The notes under the pieces were generated by a model. It searched no databases. It worked only from the letters and a program-made list of their open reading frames with translations, and had not been told where the DNA came from. Shown piece by piece: positions 31,996-40,311 of a stretch of 56,808 bases of DNA. Source of the stretch: Verrucomicrobiota bacterium (GTDB lineage Bacteria; Verrucomicrobiota; Verrucomicrobiia; CAIQCK01); contig JACRQF010000026.1 in assembly GCA_016222825.1 (NCBI GenBank), positions 1 through 56,808 of the forward strand. Reading direction: 5' to 3'. Positions within the stretch are counted from its first letter, which is position 1. Each line of letters begins with the position of its first letter. A program made the position numbers and the translations under genes.

Positions 31996-34650
31996 CTACT
32001 TTGCTTCCACCGCCAGCAGCGCCGTGGCGAAGCGCCGGCCCACTTCGAGCGTGCCGGCGGTGGTAAAGTGGGTGCGCGACGGCAGCAGCGTTTCCGCGCC
32101 GGTGGTGTCCACGTAGGTGCAGCGTTTGTCCTTGGACGCGAGCGCCTGCTGGGCTTCGATGACTTTGGGAACGAAGGGATTCTTGTCGTTGCCGAACCGG
32201 GTGTTCACACCGAGCAGCGCAATGAGCTGCGGCGCGCGGAGATCTTTCCGCAAAGCCGCGACCATGTCGCCAAGCGCTCGCATGTAGTTCGGCGCGTCCT
32301 TCGCGTTCGCATCACTCTCGCCCTGCACCCAAACCAGAGCGCGCAACCGCAGCGTAACGCCCCGCGCTTTCGCGGCGGCGACGGCGGCTTTCGTCTCGGC
32401 CACCAGCGCGCGGTAGCAGGAGCCGCCGTCGCCGGGGTCGGCATGGTTCCAATCCTGCGCCATCGAGGTGCCGCTGAATGCGGCCTTCACGATGGCGAGC
32501 GGTTTGCCTTCCTTCGCGCGCAGTTCGCGGGCGAGGCCGATCTCCGGCCCGAAGCCACCGTCCGGTTGCGCAAAGTTCCCATACTGCCGTTCCTTCCTCG
32601 GTCGGATCGGGTCGCCGAGAGGCTGCGGCTGGAGATGCGTCCATTGGCCGCCGCTGGTGGAATCGTGGGCGTCCGGCGGTGGGTCGCCGCAACGCCACCA
32701 GAACATGACCTCCCTGTCGGCGGCGTCGGCGGGCAACTCGGACGGCTTCGCGTCGTAGCCCACGGCGTTCGACTGCCCCGCGACGAGGATCAGGTCGCGC
32801 GTTTCTTTGGTCGCGCGCGGGGCGGGCGCTTTCGCATCGTCGAGCACGGCCAGCAGCGCGTGGTAGTTGTCCACGAGCAGGCCCTCGTAACCGTGGCAGC
32901 CGCCTTTCCAATCGCGCCAGTCGCGGGACATGCCGTTCTCGCCGAAACCCTGGAACTCGCCGCGCGCGTAGCCGGCCAGCATCGGGTGGAAAATGCGCCG
33001 CGCGTCCTCGACGCGGCCGAGCCGGTAGAGCGCCTTGACCGTGTAGTAGGCCCAGCAACCGGTCGCGCCGCCGTTCTCGTAGAACTGGAACCCGTCGCTG
33101 CCGTCCTCCAGCTTCGGCACGCCATGAACATGCGGCGGCGTGTCGTGATAGACGTAGTCGCCCTTCTTGACCGGCACGAGATTGCCCGGCAGGCCGATGT
33201 CGAAGCGTGTGTAGCCGGCCACCTTCATCTTCGCCAGCAAGCGGTCCATGACGGCGTTGGCGGTCGTGTCGTCGAGCAGGCCGTAGGTGATCGCCGCGCC
33301 CTGCACGAACGTGAACCAATAATCGTGCAACTGGCCGTCGGCGCTCTTCCAGCCGGCGAGAACGCCCGTCGCCGGATTCAGAAATGTTGGCGCGTAGGCG
33401 GCACGGAGTTTCGCGGCCTTGTCGCTGAAGAACCTCGCGTCGTCGTCGTGCTTCAGTGTGCGCGCCAACTCGGCGAACAATGTCGCGGCGTGATAGGCCA
33501 GCGCGTTTGAGAAAGCGTCCTCGTGGCCGAAGTTGATCGTGTCCCACCAATTCGACGGGCGGCGCTCGCGCGTCGGCCGGTCGCCGTAGTTGCCGGTGCC
33601 GGGATACTCAAGCAGCCCGTTGCCGTCCTTGTCGCTGGCGAACATTTCGCGGCCCCACGCGGCGAGCTTGGCGTAGTTGGCGCGCGCCCATTTCAAATCG
33701 CGGGCGCCGTTGACGTAGTTGCACGCCGAGATGAGGAACGACGGCAGCGTGTCGAGCGATGTCCACGGCGTCGACCACGGGATGAGGTCGGCGTCGGTCG
33801 GCTTGCACGCGAAGCCAATCTGGCCGTAACCGAGCGCGCCGGCGATGTAGCGGTCGAGCGTCATGCGGATCAAGTCGTTGGCGGTCAGGCCGGGCGCCAG
33901 CGGCGGCGTGTGCCGCGCGAGGTCGGCATACTCGAAGAGCGTGAACGCGCACGGGTCGCTGGAGGCGTTGTTGGCGAGCATCTGCACGCGCGGGTTGACC
34001 TGGAAAATGTTGAGCCAGTCGCGCCGGAACCCGTCGTAGAGCGGGTTCTTCTCGATGCCCGGCAGCTTCGGGTGAATCGCCGCCACCTCCAGCCGATACT
34101 CGACGCGCGGTTGTTTCGCCGTCGCCGCTGGAAACGCAACGCGCACGAACGGCGGCTTGATGCGCCGTCGCGCGTCGTAATCGAGCTTCGCGTCGCGCGC
34201 ATTACAGGTGAGGCGCAGCGTGCCCATGTCTGGCAGATGTAGCACGCACGGCAGAGCCATCTGCCGCTCGTCGGGCTTCATCAGGCCGAGCAGCGTCGCG
34301 TGGTTGGCCTTCTGGTTGAACGTGAGCGTGAACGGCGGCGCCTCTACGCCCGGCGCATAGTCCGTGCGCAAAGTCAGCGTCTTCTCGCCGCACGTGATCC
34401 GCCAGACCGGTTTGCCGTTGAGTGTGTAGGTCCGGCCGTCAAGTTCGAGTCCGGCAACGACGTTGGTTTCCGCGAGCACCGGGTTGTCGTTCACCTTGCC
34501 GTGGCCGAGCGAGTCCACGGAGAAGATACTGAACGCCGGTGCCGTGCGCGAAAGGCCGACGGCGAGAAGCTTCGACTGGAAATCCGGCTGGACGGCGCCC
34601 GCCGCTGACGAACACATGACAATGCCAAGGACAACTGCTGTGACTTTCAT
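31996..34650 (-). CDS. Fusion of a six-hairpin glycosidase-like domain and a SASA esterase
   Basis: An 884-residue secreted protein (signal peptide residues 1-19). Residues about 200-605 look like an (alpha/alpha)6 glycoside hydrolase of the MGH1 type: NYVNGARDLKWARANYAKLAAWG, GNGLLEYPG (only short motifs quoted), NWWDTINFGHEDAFSNALAYHA, GLLVDNYHALL. Residues 617-884 are a SGNH-type sialate O-acetylesterase (SASA) domain: GQSNA with S627, WVQGESDA (774-781), and H861 in THFTTAG. The usual Asp three residues before that His is replaced by Ser858, so activity needs checking. It would remove acyl groups and cleave a glycan. It lies between the URO-D-like and sulfatase genes. Confidence 0.82.
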   Translation of the reverse strand: MKVTAVVLGIVMCSSAAGAVQPDFQSKLLAVGLSRTAPAFSIFSVDSLGHGKVNDNPVLAETNVVAGLELDGRTYTLNGKPVWRITCGEKTLTLRTDYAPGVEAPPFTLTFNQKANHATLLGLMKPDERQMALPCVLHLPDMGTLRLTCNARDAKLDYDARRRIKPPFVRVAFPAATAKQPRVEYRLEVAAIHPKLPGIEKNPLYDGFRRDWLNIFQVNPRVQMLANNASSDPCAFTLFEYADLARHTPPLAPGLTANDLIRMTLDRYIAGALGYGQIGFACKPTDADLIPWSTPWTSLDTLPSFLISACNYVNGARDLKWARANYAKLAAWGREMFASDKDGNGLLEYPGTGNYGDRPTRERRPSNWWDTINFGHEDAFSNALAYHAATLFAELARTLKHDDDARFFSDKAAKLRAAYAPTFLNPATGVLAGWKSADGQLHDYWFTFVQGAAITYGLLDDTTANAVMDRLLAKMKVAGYTRFDIGLPGNLVPVKKGDYVYHDTPPHVHGVPKLEDGSDGFQFYENGGATGCWAYYTVKALYRLGRVEDARRIFHPMLAGYARGEFQGFGENGMSRDWRDWKGGCHGYEGLLVDNYHALLAVLDDAKAPAPRATKETRDLILVAGQSNAVGYDAKPSELPADAADREVMFWWRCGDPPPDAHDSTSGGQWTHLQPQPLGDPIRPRKERQYGNFAQPDGGFGPEIGLARELRAKEGKPLAIVKAAFSGTSMAQDWNHADPGDGGSCYRALVAETKAAVAAAKARGVTLRLRALVWVQGESDANAKDAPNYMRALGDMVAALRKDLRAPQLIALLGVNTRFGNDKNPFVPKVIEAQQALASKDKRCTYVDTTGAETLLPSRTHFTTAGTLEVGRRFATALLAVEAK

Positions 34651-34659
34651 GGGGGATTC

Positions 34660-35739
34660 CTATGACTTCTGCACGGTCTCGATCATCGCGAAGATGTTCT
34701 CCAGCGGCGTGCCGGCCTGGACGTTGTGACAGGAGCAGCAGATGAACCCCTCGCGGCCCGCGCCGAGGGTCGCCAGGCAGTCGCGCGTCTCGCGGCGCAC
34801 GTCGTCGGCCGTGCCGCGCGGCAGGGCAAACTGGTTGTCCACGCCGCCGTGGAAAATCACGCGATGGCCGAACTCCTTCTTCAACTCTGCCATGTCCATG
34901 CCGGGACAGGCGTGCTGGATCGGGTTGAGCACGTCCACGCCGCAGTCGAGAATCGGCTTGATCAACGCCCGAGCCGCGCCGTCGGTGTGGTAGAACACCT
35001 TCAGGCCGTGCGCGTGGATGAGGTCGCACCAGCGGCGCAGGCGCGGCATCAGGTGGCGCTCCCACATCGCCTGCGAGATGAGCAGCGATTGCTGGCCGGC
35101 GATGTCGTCGCTGATGAAGACCAGGTCGAGCGTCCTGCCGGTGCGTGCGAAGAACCGCGTCATCATCTTCGTCTGGATCGCCTCGACGCGGTCGAGGATC
35201 GCGTCCACCAGTTCCGGGTTCTCAATGAGGTCCATGAGCGATTGTTCCAGACCGCGCAGTTGGCAGTAAATCTCGTAGAACGACACCCACGGCCCGACGA
35301 CCGCAAACTCTGGCGACGCGGCGCGCGCCTTCTCGACCGCGCCGTCGTAGTCGAACCGCGCCACATCCGGCCACCACGGATAACTGTCAAGCGAGGCGGG
35401 CGTATTGAAGTCCTTCATCGGCGCCTCGCCGAACTCGGCGTAGTGTGCGCAGCCGGCCTGGATGCCCTTGAGCGGCACGCCCCACATCGTGCGGCTGCCG
35501 CCGCTCTCGGCGCCCGCGCCCGATTGCGCGCCGGCGCGCTCGCCGACGCCGGTTGTGTAGTCCATGAAAGTCCAGACGATTTTGTCGAGACCGAGTGCGC
35601 GATAGACGTCAAGGTCGTCGGTGACGCGAAAGTGCTGGCGCAGTTGTTCGCCGATCTCCGGCGTATGCCAGAGGTCCACCGGCGTGCGGTCGGTTGGTTG
35701 GCGGTTGAGCGTGGCGAGGATTCGATCTTTTGGCGTCAT
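34660..35739 (-). CDS. Uroporphyrinogen-decarboxylase (URO-D) superfamily protein
   Basis: A 359-residue TIM-barrel protein of the URO-D superfamily but not a HemE: it lacks the HemE N-terminal PVWxMRQAGR. It shows DRTPVDLWHTPE, LDLVFISDDIAGQ, VFYHTDGAARALI, GVDVLNPIQ and a late CCSCHNVQAGTP. The H-x-D and Cys/His-rich end are where MtaA-type corrinoid methyltransferases hold zinc. This group often occurs in carbohydrate clusters with unknown role. It is the first gene of a minus-strand operon, 9 bases before the GH-esterase fusion. The start ATG 35739 was preferred over an upstream non-ATG start. Confidence 0.8.
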   Translation of the reverse strand: MTPKDRILATLNRQPTDRTPVDLWHTPEIGEQLRQHFRVTDDLDVYRALGLDKIVWTFMDYTTGVGERAGAQSGAGAESGGSRTMWGVPLKGIQAGCAHYAEFGEAPMKDFNTPASLDSYPWWPDVARFDYDGAVEKARAASPEFAVVGPWVSFYEIYCQLRGLEQSLMDLIENPELVDAILDRVEAIQTKMMTRFFARTGRTLDLVFISDDIAGQQSLLISQAMWERHLMPRLRRWCDLIHAHGLKVFYHTDGAARALIKPILDCGVDVLNPIQHACPGMDMAELKKEFGHRVIFHGGVDNQFALPRGTADDVRRETRDCLATLGAGREGFICCSCHNVQAGTPLENIFAMIETVQKS

Positions 35740-35815
35740 GGAAACGCGGTCGTCCTTCTTTGTTCGTTGGTCTCTCGCGTGGGTTGCCGCCGGCAGTTCC
35801 AAGCCTGCCTGCGCT

Positions 35816-36613
35816 CTACTCCGAATCTTCCGCCGCCTGGCCGCTGAAGGCGCAGATGCCGCGCTTGCTGGCGGCGATGAACTCGATGAACCGCTTCAGT
35901 TCCGGCGACTCCGGCATCTGGCGGAGTTGGACGAGCGCGTCGCTGACGTTGAGGCCGCCGAGGTAGAGCGCGCGGAACGCCTGTTTCAGCGCGGTGCGGG
36001 TGGCGAGGCTCGCGCCGGCGCGGCGCAGGCCGATGATGTTCAGGCCGCTGACGTCGTTGGTGTGGTTGGTGATGCAGTAGGGCGGCACGTCCTTGGAGAC
36101 GCGCGAGCCGCCACGCATCAGGCAGAGCGTGCCGAGCCGGACGAACTGGTGGACGAGGCAGTTGCCGCTGATGTTGACGCGGTCCTCGACGATGACGTGG
36201 CCGCCGAGCGTTCCGCCGTTGGCGATGATCACGTTGTTGCCAACCTGGCTGTTGTGGCCGACGTGGCTGGTGCACATGAAGTAGCAGTTGTCGCCGATGC
36301 GCGTGGTGCGGTCGTCCTTGAGCGCGCCGCGATGGACGGTGACGTGCTCGCGGAAGACGTTCTTTGCGCCGATCTTCAGGAAGGCCTCGCTGCCGTCGTA
36401 GCCGAGGTCCTGCGGGTAGTCGCCAATGACCGCGCCGAAGTGGATGACGTTGTCGGGGCCGATGTTGGTCCATCCGGTGATGTAGGCGTGCGGGCCGACT
36501 TTCGTGCGCGGGCCGATGCGGACGTGCTCGTCAATGACGGCGCAGGGGCCGACCTCGACGGTGGAGTCGAGTTCGGCCTTCGGCGAAACGATGGCGGTCG
36601 GGTGAATGCTCAT
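35816..36613 (-). CDS. lpxA: UDP-N-acetylglucosamine O-acyltransferase
   Basis: A 265-residue left-handed beta-helix enzyme that performs the first step of lipid A synthesis. Hexapeptide repeats (VGPCAVIDEHVRIGPRTKVG type) fill the first 190 residues. H120 in HVGHNSQVGNN corresponds to the catalytic H125 of E. coli. VHRGALKDDRTTRIGDN and IIGLRRAG are typical. The C-terminal helical domain follows. It shows that the organism makes lipid A. The gene is not in the usual lpxD-fabZ-lpxA-lpxB group; instead it overlaps radC by 4 bases. Confidence 0.95.
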   Translation of the reverse strand: MSIHPTAIVSPKAELDSTVEVGPCAVIDEHVRIGPRTKVGPHAYITGWTNIGPDNVIHFGAVIGDYPQDLGYDGSEAFLKIGAKNVFREHVTVHRGALKDDRTTRIGDNCYFMCTSHVGHNSQVGNNVIIANGGTLGGHVIVEDRVNISGNCLVHQFVRLGTLCLMRGGSRVSKDVPPYCITNHTNDVSGLNIIGLRRAGASLATRTALKQAFRALYLGGLNVSDALVQLRQMPESPELKRFIEFIAASKRGICAFSGQAAEDSE

Positions 36614-37308
36614 TGGATCAAACCCATTTCTTTCAAGCTGACAAAATCGTCCGTGCGACCCGTGTCGCGTTTGCCGACGATAATGTGGTCAATCACCTCG
36701 ATTTTCAACAACCGACCGGCCTCGACCAGTTCGCGCGTGATCTTGATGTCGTCGCTCGACGGCGTCGGGTCGCCGCTGGGGTGGTTGTGGACGAGGATGA
36801 CGCTGGCGGCGCCGGCACGGACGGCTTCGCGGAACACCTCGCGCGGATGGACGAGGCTGGCGTTGAGCGTGCCCTTGCTGACCTTCAGGTCGCGGACGAG
36901 GCGGTTCTTGGTGTCCAGCAGCAGGACGTGGAACTCCTCCACCTCGAAGTGCTGCATTTCCTCGCGAAGCCGGTCGGCCACGTCGCGGGGTGTGCGAAGC
37001 ATCGGGCGGGCCTCGCGCGACCGCGGCAGCCGCGCAGCCAGCTCAAACGCGGCCTTGAGTTGCACGGCTTTCGCGAGGCCGACGCCTTTGATGACGCTGA
37101 GTTCCTCCACCGACGCGGCGGCGAGATGTTCGATGGTCTGGAAACGCGCGAGAAGGTCGCGGCCGATCTCGATGGCGGAACGCCCGCCGGTGCCGGTGCG
37201 CAGCAGGATGGCGATCAGCTCGGCGGTGTCGAGCCGCTCGGCGCCGAGCGCGTGCAGTTTCTCGCGCGGACGCTCCGACAACGGCAGATCGGTGATGCGG
37301 TAAGCCAC
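36610..37308 (-). CDS. radC: RadC-family JAB/MPN domain protein
   Basis: A 232-residue protein of normal RadC length. The N-terminal helix-hairpin-helix part (LLRTGTGGRSAIEIGRDLL, VKGVGLAKA-like) precedes a JAMM metalloprotease domain with HNHPSGDPTPSSDD and the upstream Glu in HPREVFREA. The molecular role of RadC is still unclear. It overlaps lpxA by 4 bases, which is an unusual pairing, and is divergent from tatD across 80 bases. Confidence 0.94.
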   Translation of the reverse strand: MAYRITDLPLSERPREKLHALGAERLDTAELIAILLRTGTGGRSAIEIGRDLLARFQTIEHLAAASVEELSVIKGVGLAKAVQLKAAFELAARLPRSREARPMLRTPRDVADRLREEMQHFEVEEFHVLLLDTKNRLVRDLKVSKGTLNASLVHPREVFREAVRAGAASVILVHNHPSGDPTPSSDDIKITRELVEAGRLLKIEVIDHIIVGKRDTGRTDDFVSLKEMGLIQ

Positions 37309-37388
37309 GGCCGCATCCTACCGCCGTCGTCGCCGGGTGGGAAGCGAATGATTTGAACGCTGCCCCGCCGGCCTGCTACGCTGGCGGC

Positions 37389-38192
37389 ATGAAGCTGGTG
37401 GACACACATGCGCATCTGACCGACGGGCGCTTCCGCGACGACCTCGACGCGGTGGTGCAGCGCGCCGACGAAGCTGGCGTCGGCACGATCATCACACTGG
37501 CGGCTGCGCTGGAGGAATGCGAAGCGGTGTTGAAGCTGGCGGAGCGGTTTCCGTCGGTGTGTGCGGCGGTGGGCGTGCATCCCCATGCCGCAGGTGTTTC
37601 GCCGGCCGACGTGACGGACGCGCTGGCGGAATTTGCGAAACACCCGAAGGTTGTCGCCATTGGCGAGGCGGGGATGGATTACCATTATCTGCCGGGCCGG
37701 ATGCAGCAACGGCCCGATCTGGACGCGCCGACGAAAGCCGGCCAGCGCCGCGTCTTCACCCAGCAACTGGAACTGGCGGCGCGGCTCGACAAGCCGATCG
37801 TCATTCACCTGCGCGAGTGCGCCGCCGACTTGCTGGAACTGGTTGCGCCGTATCGCGGCCGGCTGCGCGGGGTGTTTCACTGCTTCAGCGAGGACAGCGA
37901 CGTGGCGCGCAGGGTTGTGGAGATGGGCTTTCACATTTCGTTCAGCGGCATGTTGACCTTCAAGAAGAACGAAACCTTGCGCGAGGTGGCGGCGCAGTTG
38001 CCGCCAGAGCGGGTGATGGTGGAGACGGACTGCCCTTATATGTCGCCGGAGCCGCATCGCAGCAAGCGTTGCGAGCCGTCGTTTGTGGTCCACACGGCGG
38101 CAGCACTGGCAACGGCGCGCGGCGTCCCGGTGGAAACGGTGGCGCGGCAGACGACGGAGAACGCGGCGCGTCTTTTCCAGTTGCCGTGCTGA
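37389..38192 (+). CDS. TatD-family metal-dependent hydrolase
   Basis: A 267-residue TIM-barrel metal hydrolase, usually described as a 3'-5' DNase/RNase. Metal ligands are visible in DTHAHL (H-x-H), IGEAGMDYHY (Glu), IHLRE (His), HCFSED (His) and VETDCPYMSP (Asp). Length matches the family. The start is ATG 37389; an in-frame start at 37353 is possible but lies in the radC/tatD spacer. It is convergent with pdxA (24 bases between stops). Confidence 0.93.
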   Translation: MKLVDTHAHLTDGRFRDDLDAVVQRADEAGVGTIITLAAALEECEAVLKLAERFPSVCAAVGVHPHAAGVSPADVTDALAEFAKHPKVVAIGEAGMDYHYLPGRMQQRPDLDAPTKAGQRRVFTQQLELAARLDKPIVIHLRECAADLLELVAPYRGRLRGVFHCFSEDSDVARRVVEMGFHISFSGMLTFKKNETLREVAAQLPPERVMVETDCPYMSPEPHRSKRCEPSFVVHTAAALATARGVPVETVARQTTENAARLFQLPC

Positions 38193-38216
38193 AGAAGCTG
38201 GAGGTTTCCGCTCGTC

Positions 38217-39236
38217 TTACGCAGTTCCCGCCGGTTTCGCTTCCGGCGGACGCACGAGCTTGATGGCAAGCTGGACGGCGGCGAGGAAGCTGGCGGGGTT
38301 GGCGACATTGCGGCCGGCGATGTCGTAGGCGGTGCCGTGATCCGGCGAGGTGCGGACGAATGGCAGGCCGAGGGTGAGGTTCACGCCGGTGTCGAAGGCC
38401 AGCATCTTCAGCGGCCCCAGCCCTTGGTCGTGATACATCGCCACGATGGCGTCGAATTCACCCTTGTAGGCTTCGTGGAAGATCGTGTCAGCCGGGCGCG
38501 GCCCGATGGCGGTGATGCCTTTTTTGACGGCGGCCTCCACGGCTGGCGCGATGATTTTGATTTCCTCGTTGCCGAAGGTGCCGTTGTCGCCGGCGTGCGG
38601 ATTCAAGCCGGCGATGCCGATGCGGCGGCGCTGCAAGCCGAACTCTCCCAAGGCCGCGTGGGTCAACTCGATGACATCGAGAATCTTCTGCTTCGTGATC
38701 GCGCGTGGGACTTCCTTCAACGCCAGATGGGTCGTGACGAGCGCGACGCGCAACCACGCGGTCGGCGCCAGTCCGCCCGGCACGGGCGGCGGTTTCTGGA
38801 ACTGGCCGACGAGCAGCATGGCGATGCGTTTGGCGTGGGAGAGCTTGCCGAGCAACTCGGTCTGGCCGGGCACGTTGATGCCCGCCATGTGGAGGCCGGC
38901 CTTGTTCAGCGGCGCGGTAATGAGCGCGGCGATCTTCTTGGCACGGGCGAGTTTGACGCCGTGTTCGAGCCATTCGGCGGCGGCTTTGGCGGCGCGCTTG
39001 TCGGGTTTACCCGGTTCGACGCTGGCGAGGTCGTGTTTGCCGACTTCGACGAGGTCGAAACTCGGCCGCACGCCGAGATTGCGGCATGTGCGGTCGAGAA
39101 CGCCCGCGTCGCCGATGATGGTGTATTGGAACGTGGGCGGCAACCGTCCGCTGGAGACGGCTTTGACCACGATTTCCGGCCCGATACCCGCAGCATCGCC
39201 AAGGGTGATGCCGATCACGTCGTTCGTTGTAGCCAT
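38217..39236 (-). CDS. pdxA: 4-hydroxythreonine-4-phosphate dehydrogenase
   Basis: A 339-residue NAD-dependent enzyme of the vitamin B6 (DXP-dependent pyridoxal phosphate) pathway. Typical motifs are ITLGDAAGIGPEIVVKA at the start, PLNKAGLHMAGINVPGQTELL (in part: KAGLHMAGINVPGQTE), GLNPHAGDNGTFG and VRTSPDHGTAYDIAG, with the zinc-binding histidines in these stretches. It starts 7 bases after the SurA-like stop, so the two genes, and perhaps mfd upstream, form an operon. Confidence 0.95.
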   Translation of the reverse strand: MATTNDVIGITLGDAAGIGPEIVVKAVSSGRLPPTFQYTIIGDAGVLDRTCRNLGVRPSFDLVEVGKHDLASVEPGKPDKRAAKAAAEWLEHGVKLARAKKIAALITAPLNKAGLHMAGINVPGQTELLGKLSHAKRIAMLLVGQFQKPPPVPGGLAPTAWLRVALVTTHLALKEVPRAITKQKILDVIELTHAALGEFGLQRRRIGIAGLNPHAGDNGTFGNEEIKIIAPAVEAAVKKGITAIGPRPADTIFHEAYKGEFDAIVAMYHDQGLGPLKMLAFDTGVNLTLGLPFVRTSPDHGTAYDIAGRNVANPASFLAAVQLAIKLVRPPEAKPAGTA

Positions 39237-39243
39237 ATTGACC

Positions 39244-40227
39244 TCAGAAATAACGGATGAACGCCTTCTGCTTCAGCCGCTCCATCCACTTCCGCTGGCG
39301 GGCAGCGCGCATCTCTTGCGCCAGCGTTTTCTCTATTTCGCCACGCACTTCAGCCAGAGTTCGCGTGCGCTCCGGCCGCACTTCGTCCACTTGGATCACG
39401 TAAAACCCGTCTTCGGTCTCGATGGCCTTGCTGTGCTGGCCGGCCTTCAACGCGAACGCCACGTCCGCCAACTCCTTGCGCAGCCCCGATTCTTTGTCCA
39501 CCCAACCCCAGTCGCCGCCGGGATTCTTCTGGCCGCCGCTGGAATAGACGTTCGCCAAACCGACAAAATCAGCGCCGCCTTCCAGCTTCTGCCAGATGTT
39601 GTTCGCCAAATCGCGCGCCTCGGCGTTGTTGGCGCCGGGTTCCTTCTTGACGACGATCATGCGGAGCCGGACCTGGTAGGGGAGCGTGAACTTCGCCTTG
39701 TTCTGGCCGTAATACTCTTCGATCGCCGCGGGTGACACCACCACGTCGGAAGAGACTTCCTTTTGCCGCAACGCCTGCACGATGAACGGCTCGCGCACGA
39801 ATTTCTGCTTCCATTGATCCATCGTCAAACCGCGCGCCTGGATGGTGCGAATCAACGCGTTCTTGTCCCCGCCGTATTGTTCCTCGATGATCTCGCGCAT
39901 CCGGTTGTCGAAAACGTGCTCGGGCAGCTTGTAGCCCTTGTCGGTGAACTCCTGAAGAATCAGCGCGCGCTCGACCAGCGTGTTAAGCGCGTCCACACCA
40001 GCCTGCTGGATCTTCCGGTCGCGCTCTTCGCCGGAATACAAGCGATAAGCGTTTTGAATCGCGGGCGTTGCCACTTCGCGCACATCGGAAAAAGTAATCA
40101 GCCGGTCGTTGACGATGGCCGCAATTCCATCAACCGTGTCAGCGACCGTTCGAGTGCTGATAACGACCAGCAGCGCCACAAGCGGGGCACAATAGAACCA
40201 CTTCCCCATAGTATTTTGAACCATCAT
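39244..40227 (-). CDS. Peptidyl-prolyl isomerase of the SurA/parvulin type, exported
   Basis: A protein of about 327 residues with a signal segment (VALLVVISTRTVA), an N-terminal SurA-like chaperone region (DGIAAIVNDRLITFSDV, LVERALILQEF) and one parvulin domain (VRLRMIVVKKE to GFYVIQVDEV). It probably assists folding of outer-membrane proteins in the periplasm. The start is uncertain: ATG 40227 is used here, with alternatives at 40269 (ATG, longer) and 40209 (MGKWFY). None has a good Shine-Dalgarno sequence. It is followed 7 bases later by pdxA, recalling the surA-pdxA pair of E. coli. Confidence 0.87.
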   Translation of the reverse strand: MMVQNTMGKWFYCAPLVALLVVISTRTVADTVDGIAAIVNDRLITFSDVREVATPAIQNAYRLYSGEERDRKIQQAGVDALNTLVERALILQEFTDKGYKLPEHVFDNRMREIIEEQYGGDKNALIRTIQARGLTMDQWKQKFVREPFIVQALRQKEVSSDVVVSPAAIEEYYGQNKAKFTLPYQVRLRMIVVKKEPGANNAEARDLANNIWQKLEGGADFVGLANVYSSGGQKNPGGDWGWVDKESGLRKELADVAFALKAGQHSKAIETEDGFYVIQVDEVRPERTRTLAEVRGEIEKTLAQEMRAARQRKWMERLKQKAFIRYF

Positions 40228-40311
40228 GGCAGGAGTATTACCCGTCTTCAAGCCTGAAATGCCGGACATGTAAATGGCTTAATGGCAGGCCATTGAGGTG
40301 GAATCAGCCTT

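Noticed and set aside
30505..33510. A 1001-codon open frame antisense to the sulfatase and glycosidase-esterase genes
   Set aside because: Arg/Ala/Val-rich composition and no domain pattern; it is an artefact of high GC opposite real genes with clear catalytic motifs.
40281..40294. A short palindrome AATGGCAGGCCATT after mfd
   Set aside because: The arms are only 6 bases and no T-run follows; it is too weak to call as a terminator or operator.
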